Positions 28,023 to 35,228 of a stretch of DNA of 35,228 nucleotides are shown piece after piece (position 1 is the stretch's first letter; the number at the start of each line of letters is the position of its first letter). The DNA lies in contig JAITIC010000094.1 in assembly GCA_031279635.1 (NCBI GenBank), positions 1-35,228 of the forward strand, given 5' to 3'. The notes under the pieces are model-generated. The model saw nothing but the letters and a program-made list of their open reading frames with translations, did not search any database and was not told where the DNA came from. Both the position numbers and the translations under genes were made by a program. The stretch is from Treponema sp. GTDB taxonomy: Bacteria > Spirochaetota > Spirochaetia > Treponematales > Breznakiellaceae.

Positions 28023-29277
28023 TGCGTTTCCCGCCGGCGTCAGGGGTTTCCTGTTCGCCCGCGCTGCCGCTGAAAATATACACCGGATTGTATCCTTTCA
28101 TAAGATGACATGAACCGGTTTGTTCCGCCCTGGCCGCCGATACCTGGACTATCTCCACTCCGTAAAATTGCCGGTCCCGTAACAGTGCCGTCATCCGGCC
28201 CAGGGTTTCCAGCGTGACGGCGGTGATTACGAGCCTCACCCGGGGATTCTTTTCCAGTATGATCCGTATGATCGCTTCAAACTCTCTCCCGGCGCCTCCG
28301 ATAAAAACCTGATCCGGTTTTGGCAGCGCCTGCAACGCTCCGGGGGCGGCGCCGGAAACAATCTCTATGTTATGAAGGCCGAACTGTTGTTTGTTTTTCT
28401 CCAGCAGCGCCAGGGCTTCGGGATCTTTTTCAACCGCGTAGACTCTGCCGTAACGGACCCGCAGGGCTATTTCGCAGGAAACCGAACCGGTACCCGCGCC
28501 AATATCCCAGACCGTGCTGTTGTTCTCCACCATAAGTTTTGAAACGGAAACGGCCCGTACCGCCTCCTTGGTCATGGGGACGCCGGCGCGGATAAACAGA
28601 TCGTCGCTGATGCCGTAATTACCCGCGGAAAGCGACAACGGATTCGGATTTTCTACCAACAGCACCGAGAGGGGATCAAAGGTTTTATTCGCGAGTTCCC
28701 TGGCGCTGCCTGAGGTGATCCGCTCATCGTCATAGGAAAGCCGCTCGCCGACGCTCACTGCAAGGCCGCCCAGGCCGTCCCGGTCAAGGATGGTACAGAT
28801 AGCCGCGGGATTCATTTCATTATCCGTAAGAAAAAAAGTTTCGCGGTTATACAGGACATGGCCGGTGATACTGAGCCGCCTCCCGTGGAGGCTGACCGTC
28901 CGTACATTTTCCCAGGGGCGTCCCAGACGGCCGGCGAAGTACGAGAGGGAGCTGACTCCGCTGATCACCGTAAAAGAGTATCTCTCCTGCCGCAGCAGGG
29001 GAATAAGCGGCCCCGCGCCACTGTAAAAACCGGCGTCTCCTGAAAACAGCACCCCCAGAACAGGATCGCCGCCGGTTGTAATAAAATGAAATATATCCTC
29101 CGTCCGGATCAGCGCCATCCGGGGTTTGCCGGTAATGAGATCCCCTATATTGGCGAGCAGCCTTTCGGACCCTATGATACAGCGGCATTCGAGAATCGCT
29201 TTGCGGGCTTCATCGGTAAGCAGATCCCTGCTCCCGGTCCCCGTACCGATGAGGTAGATTTTTGGTTTGTTTTTCAT
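27982..29277 (-). CDS. cbiET: Precorrin-6Y C5,15-methyltransferase (decarboxylating), CbiE-CbiT fusion
   Basis: N-terminal tetrapyrrole methylase (LIGTGTGSRDLLTDEAR, VISGVSSLSYFAGRLG) fused to a CbiT SAM-MTase (VWDIGAGTGSVSCEIAL, DQVFIGGAGREFEAI). Confidence 0.9.
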   Translation of the reverse strand: MKNKPKIYLIGTGTGSRDLLTDEARKAILECRCIIGSERLLANIGDLITGKPRMALIRTEDIFHFITTGGDPVLGVLFSGDAGFYSGAGPLIPLLRQERYSFTVISGVSSLSYFAGRLGRPWENVRTVSLHGRRLSITGHVLYNRETFFLTDNEMNPAAICTILDRDGLGGLAVSVGERLSYDDERITSGSARELANKTFDPLSVLLVENPNPLSLSAGNYGISDDLFIRAGVPMTKEAVRAVSVSKLMVENNSTVWDIGAGTGSVSCEIALRVRYGRVYAVEKDPEALALLEKNKQQFGLHNIEIVSGAAPGALQALPKPDQVFIGGAGREFEAIIRIILEKNPRVRLVITAVTLETLGRMTALLRDRQFYGVEIVQVSAARAEQTGSCHLMKGYNPVYIFSGSAGEQETPDAGGKRNEAAAGRGRLDAR

Positions 29278-30902
29278 GGGTTTCTCCCGGCGGCGTCAGG
29301 GATACCGGGCGGCCCATTCGGGCCTCCGGGGGAATCTTGCAGCAGGCGGGATAAAACTTCTTCCATGGTCAAGCCCGGTTCACCGGAAGGCTCATCCCAG
29401 GGACGGCGCAGCAAAATAATTCCCGCCCCTTCTTTTTGAGCGGCCTGTATCTTTGCTGAAAAACCGCCTTCGTCCCCCGAATCCTTGGTTACCATCCATG
29501 AAGCGCCGGTTTCCCGCAGCAATGCCCGGTTAAAATCCTCCGAGAAAGGCCCCTGCATACAGAGTATGTTTTTCACCGGAATCCCCAGGGCGCGGCATTT
29601 GCGGATACTTTCCTCCATAGGCAGCACCCGTGGGAAGACACGGTTCCGCAGATCCTCTGCCCCAAAGGGATCAAGACACCTGGTTCCCGTGGTAAGGAGT
29701 ATGTTCCCCTGCCGCCCCCGCAAGAATTCGGCGGCTTCCTCTGCGGTATCCACCGCCTTACTATCCGCCGGCACGGGGCTTGCTTTTCGCTGTAATCTGA
29801 GGCGCCTGCAGCCTGCCTTATCGCAGGCCGCCTTGATATTCCGGGTAGCCTCCGCCGCATAGGGATGGGTACAATCAATAACATAAGAAGGCTTGAGACG
29901 GATTATTTCACTGTACATTTCAGCGGCGTTCAGCCTGCCAGAACAGAGATGGATTACGCCGTCCCCGTTATGGCCGGCTGAAGACGGCTCGAAGACCGTT
30001 TTCCCGTATTCGGTGGCGGTGAAAATCCACATGGAAAAAGGTTTCCGCATTCTGTTCCGGAAATGTTCGATGAATAATCTACCTTCGACAGCGCCCGCAA
30101 AAACAAAAAGCCGGAGTTCTTCCCGCGCTTTGGAATGCTCCCGCGGGACCGGCGGGGCCGAAAAGTCTCTGGGTGTTTCCCGCGGATAGCCCCGGGGCGT
30201 CACCATTTTTCCGTTAATGCCGGTCGTTTTTGAATTCCCGATGAACAGGGTCGTAAACATATCCGCTTCATAAGTCTTCAGTTTTTCAAGAGTCGTAAGA
30301 AACACCCGCTCGCCTGCTCTGCCTATATTCCGGGTTATGCCGCAAATAGTATCGCCTTTACGGTACTCAAGGAGAATATCACAGGCTTTTGCGAGCTGTT
30401 TCCTTCGTTTTTTACTTGCGGGATTGTAGATGCAGAGGGCAAAATCACCTTGGGCGGCGGCCCTAAGCCGCGTTTCGATTGTCGCGGGCGGGGTAAGCAG
30501 ATCGCTCAGGCTGATTACCGCGAAATCATTGGTAAGGGGAGAACCCAGCAGCGCCGCGCCTGAAACGGCGGCGGTTATTCCGGGGATGATACGGATATCC
30601 ACCGGCGGATACTCATGGGCCAGTTCAAACACCAAAGAGGCCATGCCGTATACGCCGGCATCCCCCCCGCACACCAGGGCGGTATGGTGTCCTTCCGCGG
30701 TTTTGCGCAGCGCCAGCCTGCAGCGTTCCGTTTCGGCCCGCATGGGAGTGGAATAACGCTCCTTCCCTTCGATTAGACGCTCTATAAGATCAAGGTACAG
30801 GGGATAACCGATAACCACATTACAGGAATGCAGGGCTTCACGCGCTTCGCCCGTGATCAATTGTTCGCTTCCCGGCCCGATACCAATCACAGATAGTTTC
30901 AT
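29274..30902 (-). CDS. cbiHJ: Fused cobalt-precorrin-3B C17-methyltransferase (CbiH) and precorrin-6A reductase (CbiJ/CobK)
   Basis: MKLSVIGIGPGSEQLITGEAREAL, VCGGDAGVYGMASLVFE, IIPGITAAVSGAALLGSPLTNDFAVISLSDLLTP; then LRLFVFAGAVEGRLFIEHF, VIDCTHPYAAEATRNI, NILLTTGTRCLDPF, WMVTKDSGDEGGFSAKIQAA. Confidence 0.9.
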   Translation of the reverse strand: MKLSVIGIGPGSEQLITGEAREALHSCNVVIGYPLYLDLIERLIEGKERYSTPMRAETERCRLALRKTAEGHHTALVCGGDAGVYGMASLVFELAHEYPPVDIRIIPGITAAVSGAALLGSPLTNDFAVISLSDLLTPPATIETRLRAAAQGDFALCIYNPASKKRRKQLAKACDILLEYRKGDTICGITRNIGRAGERVFLTTLEKLKTYEADMFTTLFIGNSKTTGINGKMVTPRGYPRETPRDFSAPPVPREHSKAREELRLFVFAGAVEGRLFIEHFRNRMRKPFSMWIFTATEYGKTVFEPSSAGHNGDGVIHLCSGRLNAAEMYSEIIRLKPSYVIDCTHPYAAEATRNIKAACDKAGCRRLRLQRKASPVPADSKAVDTAEEAAEFLRGRQGNILLTTGTRCLDPFGAEDLRNRVFPRVLPMEESIRKCRALGIPVKNILCMQGPFSEDFNRALLRETGASWMVTKDSGDEGGFSAKIQAAQKEGAGIILLRRPWDEPSGEPGLTMEEVLSRLLQDSPGGPNGPPGIPDAAGRNP

Positions 30903-30910
30903 TGCGTATA

Positions 30911-30939
30911 GATATAATACGTCCGCCATTAACTGTCAA
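30911..30939 (-). promoter_or_regulatory. Sigma70-like promoter of the cobalamin operon, near-leaderless spacing
   Basis: On the minus strand: TTGACA (30939-30934), 17-nt spacer, TATATC (30916-30911), 8 nt to ATG at 30902. Confidence 0.6.
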
Positions 30940-30971
30940 CAATGCTTTTAGTTCCCTGTTGCCAAAGGCGC

Positions 30972-31000
30972 TTGACAAAAAAATCACGATGCGGCATACT
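30972..31000 (+). promoter_or_regulatory. Sigma70-like promoter of the Ni/Co uptake operon
   Basis: TTGACA (30972-30977), 17-nt spacer, CATACT (30995-31000); palindrome TTGACGTCAA at 31002-31011. Confidence 0.6.
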
Positions 31001-31236
31001 GTTGACGTCAAGGTTGCAGTCCTGATCCTTTCCCGTACGCGTTCTGAAGAACGACGAGGAGCTTCCCGGCCGTACAAATAGTACATTTGGCGGCTGCCGC
31101 TTTGTTTGCTGAAGCAGGCAAGAAAATCAACGTCATCATTAAGCGCTATGCGCTCATTCTCAAGGAGTATGCCAGGGGAAATCCCGGCTTCCGGTTTTCG
31201 TTAGCCGCTCACGCGGCTTAGAGTAAGGAGTAAGTT

Positions 31237-32052
31237 ATGAAGAGAGTTTTTTGTCTGCTTAGTATCAGCCTCGTTTTCGCCGGTTTTGCTTTTGCGCACG
31301 AGACTACCATTATCCCCAGTGACAACTTAAAGGATTACAAATCGGGGGACACCGTTACGTTGTTTGGCATTTCGTCTCACTACAATTTGGTCGGCGAAGA
31401 GCTTGAGGGCCTTGACGCGGTCGAAATGTATGTGTACAAAAACAGCGTCAAGGGCGCGAACCTCCCTCTGAGGGAGGACAAGGACCGCCTGTGGTATGAA
31501 GGGAAGTACACCCTCACGGACAACAATCTCGCCATCGCGGTTTTCAGGAGTATCGGCGGCTATACGACCACGTTTTCGGACGGGAGCCGGGTGAGCATGA
31601 ATAAACGCCAGGCGGCGGCGGCAAATCCCGGAAAAACCATTACCCGGACGAACTACTTTTCAAAATGGGGAAAATATTACATTAACCCAGGCAAGGCCGA
31701 CCGGACATTCAGCACGCCTCTTGGCCATGACATTGAAATCATCCCGCTTGATAATCCCGCCGACATGAGCAGGAATTCGACGATGAGGCTTAGAGTGCTT
31801 TACCGGGGCAGACCGCTTCCAAACGCGGAAGTCAAAGCGAGTTATGATTACTATGATTACCGGACCATGGACGCGTGGGCTTCTACCGGAAGAAAGACCG
31901 ACAATAACGGCGAGATTTCTTTCAGGCTGGACCACCCCAACATAGGGAAACCGGTGGTGTGGTTTTTCCGTGTACGGGAGGTACAGAAAGTAAATACCCC
32001 GGAAACCGATGAGGAAAACCCGGCGGCGACGTTGCTCTTTACGGTAAAGTAA
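31237..32052 (+). CDS. DUF4198 domain-containing periplasmic protein (NikK-like ECF component)
   Basis: Signal peptide; HETTIIPSDNLKDYKSGDTVTLFGISSHY...; VLYRGRPLPNAEVKASYDYY, WFFRVREVQ. Gene order with NikL/CbiM/CbiQ/CbiO. Confidence 0.82.
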   Translation: MKRVFCLLSISLVFAGFAFAHETTIIPSDNLKDYKSGDTVTLFGISSHYNLVGEELEGLDAVEMYVYKNSVKGANLPLREDKDRLWYEGKYTLTDNNLAIAVFRSIGGYTTTFSDGSRVSMNKRQAAAANPGKTITRTNYFSKWGKYYINPGKADRTFSTPLGHDIEIIPLDNPADMSRNSTMRLRVLYRGRPLPNAEVKASYDYYDYRTMDAWASTGRKTDNNGEISFRLDHPNIGKPVVWFFRVREVQKVNTPETDEENPAATLLFTVK

Positions 32053-32080
32053 ACGGCAGCGGCCCAAAACAGGGGTTGGC

Positions 32081-32596
32081 ATGAAACGTCTTTTTGTTTG
32101 TTCGCTTTTGACGGTTTCTCTTTTGCTCCCGGCCGTCGCTTTTGCCCACGGCGTGGATGTTTCCGATGTGACCGGCCAGGCCGGTGTCAGGACGGTCCGC
32201 TTTGGCTATACAGACGGCGAGTTCATGCTCTTTGCAAAAGTCAAGGTCTACCCGCCTTCCACACCGGACGCTACCGTGCAGGAAAGCATGACCGACCGTG
32301 ACGGGTATTTCAGCTTTGTCCCCTTCGAGAACGGCGACTGGCGGCTGACGGCGGAAGACGGCATGGGGCACATGGGAGAAATAGTTGTCACCGTGGCTGA
32401 CGGGACGGCGCGGGAAGCGGCGCCTCAGGCGGAAAATGCGGCCCCTTCCAACAGACTGCCAAGGCTAATTGCAATCGCGCTGGGCCTGAGCGTCATTTTC
32501 AACGTGTTTGCGTTTTGGTATCTAATAGGACGGAAACTCAAAAAAAAGGGGAAGCCCGCCGATGGTTCTCCTCCGGGAGCCGCCCATGCACATTAG
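32081..32596 (+). CDS. NikL-like ECF transporter accessory protein (signal peptide, Ig-like/carboxypeptidase-regulatory-type domain, C-terminal TM)
   Basis: AFAHGVDVSDVTG..., DRDGYFSFVPFENGDWRLTAEDGMGHMG, C-terminal TM helix, ends GAAHAH; position between the DUF4198 gene and CbiM. Confidence 0.7.
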   Translation: MKRLFVCSLLTVSLLLPAVAFAHGVDVSDVTGQAGVRTVRFGYTDGEFMLFAKVKVYPPSTPDATVQESMTDRDGYFSFVPFENGDWRLTAEDGMGHMGEIVVTVADGTAREAAPQAENAAPSNRLPRLIAIALGLSVIFNVFAFWYLIGRKLKKKGKPADGSPPGAAHAH

Positions 32597-33179
32597 CGAA
32601 GGCGTGCTCTCGCCGCCGGTTCTCGCCGCGGGCTGGACGCTGGCGGCGGGCGCTCTGGCCGTGGGCTTGAAAAAAACGCCGGTGGAAAAACTGCCGGAAA
32701 CCGCCCTTGTGTCCGCTGCGCTCTTTTTGGCGTCTCTGGTTCACGTCCCGCTGGGGCCTTCGAGCATCCACCTGACCCTGCTGGGGCTTGCGGGGATGCT
32801 CCTTGGTTGGAGCGTCTTTCCCGCCCTGTTTATCGCGCTGTTTTTGCAGGGCCTTCTGTTCCAGTTCGGCGGCCTCCTTTCCCTTGGCGTCAACACGGCG
32901 GTGATGGGAACTGCGGCGCTGGCCGGTTACTATGTTTTCCGCGTTTTCCGGGCCGCTCCGGGCAGGCCGCAATTTGTCGCGGCGTTTTGCGCGGGCTTTG
33001 CCGCGGTCATCACCGGTACCGTTCTGGTTTGCGGCGCGTTGTTTTTTTCCGACATGGAATTAAAAGCGACCGCCACGCTGCTCTTTGCCGCCAATCTGCC
33101 GCTTGCCGCGGTGGAGGGGATCGTCTCGGCGTTTATCACCGCTTTTCTCGCAAGAATAATGCCGCGCTATGTATCTTGA
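32586..33179 (+). CDS. cbiM: Energy-coupling factor Co/Ni transporter S component CbiM/NikM
   Basis: MHISEGVLSPPVLAAGW start (metal-binding MHI N-terminus), FALFLQGLLFQFGGLLSLGVNTAVMG. Confidence 0.92.
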   Translation: MHISEGVLSPPVLAAGWTLAAGALAVGLKKTPVEKLPETALVSAALFLASLVHVPLGPSSIHLTLLGLAGMLLGWSVFPALFIALFLQGLLFQFGGLLSLGVNTAVMGTAALAGYYVFRVFRAAPGRPQFVAAFCAGFAAVITGTVLVCGALFFSDMELKATATLLFAANLPLAAVEGIVSAFITAFLARIMPRYVS

Positions 33180-33858
33180 CCGGCTCGAATATAAACACGA
33201 TTTGCTTGTTTCTATAGACGGACGCTGCCGCTTTCTTTCGGCGGCGTTTTTCATTGCCTCAGTGGTTTATTCAACAAAAACACTCACCCTGTCACTCGTT
33301 ATTGTGGCGTGCCTGATTGTATTATCACGTGGATTGCGTGTAACACTATTACGTTTAATCCCGGTCAATATGATGACAGCGGCGGTATGGATTCCCGTGC
33401 TGTTTGGTTTTAATGCCGCAGGCGCGCTGCTTTACACACTGCGCATCAACGCCGCCGCGTTATTGTATATGTGTTTTATAATACCGATGAATATCAGCGC
33501 CCTTTCCTCATCAATGACAAAACTGTACATACCGGAAAAACTGGTCGCGCTTTTTATACTGACCTACCGTTATATTTTTTTGATGTATCAGGGATTATCT
33601 ACCGCCCTGGTATCAATGCGCCTGCGGAGCGTTCGTAACAGTACGGTGTACCGGTGGCGTTCCCTTGCGGCGGTATTCGCCACAACACTGACAGGCGCCG
33701 TCTTTCGCGCGGGCAGGGTATCCCGCGCCATGACGGCGCGGGGTTTTGACGGCGCTTTTCCGGTAACGGCCGCCTTCAAATGGAAATTACGCGACAGCGT
33801 GTTACTTGTCCTCTGCGTTTTTACCGCGTTATGTATCGGGGTATTATGGAACAATTAA
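33169..33858 (+). CDS. cbiQ: Energy-coupling factor transporter transmembrane protein CbiQ
   Basis: DGRCRFLSAAFFIASVV, LTYRYIFLMYQGLSTALVSMRLRS and AMTARGFDG (ECF T-component ARG motif). Confidence 0.9.
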   Translation: MYLDRLEYKHDLLVSIDGRCRFLSAAFFIASVVYSTKTLTLSLVIVACLIVLSRGLRVTLLRLIPVNMMTAAVWIPVLFGFNAAGALLYTLRINAAALLYMCFIIPMNISALSSSMTKLYIPEKLVALFILTYRYIFLMYQGLSTALVSMRLRSVRNSTVYRWRSLAAVFATTLTGAVFRAGRVSRAMTARGFDGAFPVTAAFKWKLRDSVLLVLCVFTALCIGVLWNN

Positions 33859-34577
33859 TTGTACAAAATATATCCTGTGTTTACGATAAATCAATTGTTT
33901 CGCTTGACGCTGTCAGCTTTACTGTCGGACGCAATGAATGTATTTGTATCGCGGGGGCGAACGGTTCCGGCAAATCGACCCTGCTGCAAATCATAGCGGG
34001 CTGTATAAAGAGCGCGTCCGGCAGCGTCATTATTAACGGTGTACCGCAAAAGGCCAACGCGCAAAACAAAGCGTGCGGTATTGTTTTTCAGAACCCGGAG
34101 GATCAGCTTTTTATGCCGGCAGTCTGGGAAGACGTCGCTTTCGGCATAATGAAAAAAGGCGTGAAAAGTGAGGAAGCGAGAGCGCTTGCCCTTGCCGCGC
34201 TTAAATCGGTGGAAGCCGAAGAGCTTGCGGATCGGCCTCCGTATAAACTTTCCGGCGGCGAAAAACAGCGGGCCGCGCTTGCCGGCGCGCTCATTATGGA
34301 GCCGGATATTCTTTTGCTTGATGAACCGACCGCCTCCCTTGACCCCCGCGCGAGAAAAAACATAATCGGTTTGCTAAAAAAGATATGCTGTACAAAGATT
34401 ATAGCGACCCATGACCTTGACATGGCGCTGGAACTGGCGCGGCGGGTTGTTTTTTTGCATAAGGGCAGAATCGCCGCCGATTGCCCCGCGCCCGGCCTTT
34501 TGCTGGATGAAGGTTTTTTACAGGGCATCGGCCTGGAACTGCCGCTGGGGCTCATTCCCCGCTCCGGTATTTTTTGA
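33846..34577 (+). CDS. cbiO: Energy-coupling factor ABC transporter ATP-binding protein CbiO
   Basis: Walker A GANGSGKST, FQNPEDQLFMPAVWEDVAFG, signature LSGGEKQRAALAGAL, Walker B ILLLDEPTASLD; start MEQLIVQNIS. Confidence 0.94.
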   Translation: MEQLIVQNISCVYDKSIVSLDAVSFTVGRNECICIAGANGSGKSTLLQIIAGCIKSASGSVIINGVPQKANAQNKACGIVFQNPEDQLFMPAVWEDVAFGIMKKGVKSEEARALALAALKSVEAEELADRPPYKLSGGEKQRAALAGALIMEPDILLLDEPTASLDPRARKNIIGLLKKICCTKIIATHDLDMALELARRVVFLHKGRIAADCPAPGLLLDEGFLQGIGLELPLGLIPRSGIF

Positions 34578-34737
34578 AGATGATCATTCCGGTAGGACAA
34601 ATAAGGGAAAGGTGCAAAAATTCTCCCGTCCTTACCGCGCGCAAAGCGCCGGACTTTTGGCTTGAAATCGTCTTGTTTGTCCGTGTTTGCCGGTGCGGTT
34701 CGTGGAATTTTTTCCCCTGCGTAACATGAGATAACAG

Positions 34738-34766
34738 TTGAAATTTCATACAGAAGGCGCTATAAT
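34738..34766 (+). promoter_or_regulatory. Sigma70-like promoter
   Basis: TTGAAA (34738-34743), 17-nt spacer, TATAAT (34761-34766), upstream of ORF 34825 with SD gaggtga. Confidence 0.6.
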
Positions 34767-34824
34767 TACAGCGGATACAGGCAGCCGGCAGCGGCAACAG
34801 TATAGAATAGTGAGGTGAACGGCC

Positions 34825-35127
34825 ATGGAAACTCAATTCCCGCATAACGGCGATTCCGCGCCCTTGCGGTTTTTCCGTTGTCAATCCCCCCCTGTGTTTT
34901 CCGGCAAAGAATTTCCCGCAGTGAACCGAAGGTTCGGTAGCGGCGCGCTTGAACGGATCCAAAACAACTATGACTCTTCCCCGCTGTGCGCCGTCCGAAT
35001 ATCAGGGAGAGAATGTGTGGGCAGTTCCACCATACTGGTACGGCCGCTGACGCGCCTCACTTTGACGGAGATCAGCGCCACACAAGGCGCGGAGCGGGTC
35101 ACCATAGGCCTGGATTTGCAATTCTAA
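34825..35127 (+). CDS. Hypothetical protein
   Basis: 100-codon ORF with SD gaggtga and an upstream consensus-like promoter. Confidence 0.5.
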   Translation: METQFPHNGDSAPLRFFRCQSPPVFSGKEFPAVNRRFGSGALERIQNNYDSSPLCAVRISGRECVGSSTILVRPLTRLTLTEISATQGAERVTIGLDLQF

Positions 35128-35139
35128 AGGGAGAATGAC

Positions 35140-35228
35140 ATGAAGAACGCGCGAGGGTATACCAGAATCATCGGCGTGATTCTGTGCGGATTAAGCTGCC
35201 TGCTGGCCGGCTGCGAAGGCGCGGTGGG
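35140..35228 (+). CDS. Putative lipoprotein, N-terminal fragment (truncated by window end)
   Basis: SD aaagggaga; MKNARGYTRIIGVILCGLSCLLAGCEGAVG has a signal peptide and LAGC lipobox. Confidence 0.65.
   Translation, partial: MKNARGYTRIIGVILCGLSCLLAGCEGAV

Noticed and set aside
30903-31236. Possible cobalamin riboswitch between the B12 and transporter operons
   Set aside because: No GCCACTG-type B12-box was seen on either strand and the cbiHJ 5' UTR appears almost absent. An Rfam scan is still needed.
33169-34577. Lower GC in cbiQ/cbiO as evidence of recent horizontal transfer
   Set aside because: The shift is only an impression by eye; no composition statistics could be computed and the operon structure is intact.

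Overview
35.2-kb bacterial chromosomal window, moderately GC-rich. Gene content looks spirochaete/Treponema-like, but that is inference only. Two blocks stand out. (1) A minus-strand anaerobic cobalamin (corrin ring) operon runs CbiH-CbiJ fusion > CbiE-CbiT fusion > CbiA > CbiD > CbiF > CbiG (30.9 to 23.7 kb). (2) A divergent plus-strand ECF-type Ni/Co uptake operon encodes a DUF4198/NikK-like protein, NikL-like, CbiM/NikM, CbiQ and CbiO (31.2 to 34.6 kb). The rest is mostly housekeeping: EF-P, ThpR, PPDK, alpha-glucan phosphorylase, YhhQ-type queuosine precursor transporter, QueA, ACT (UPF0237) plus DUF711 (UPF0210), AI-2E family transporter, several TPR proteins, a DUF4062 protein, a metallophosphoesterase and an orphan TIGR03916-type radical SAM protein. 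The less ordinary signals are: a PPDK with a lysine/alanine/proline histone-H1-like tail built from three 90-bp tandem repeats; a dispersed modular intergenic repeat family with MITE-like inverted ends; three promoters placed so that the transcripts should be leaderless or nearly so (glgP, cbiHJ, DUF4062); a nitroreductase gene apparently inactivated by a small deletion; and a ~230-nt leader of the Ni/Co operon holding a palindrome at the predicted +1 and coding-like remnants. No rRNA, tRNA, CRISPR array or transposase gene was recognised. I did not find a clearly new multi-gene system. The best candidates for undescribed biology are the PPDK tail, the repeat family and the leaderless promoter architecture.
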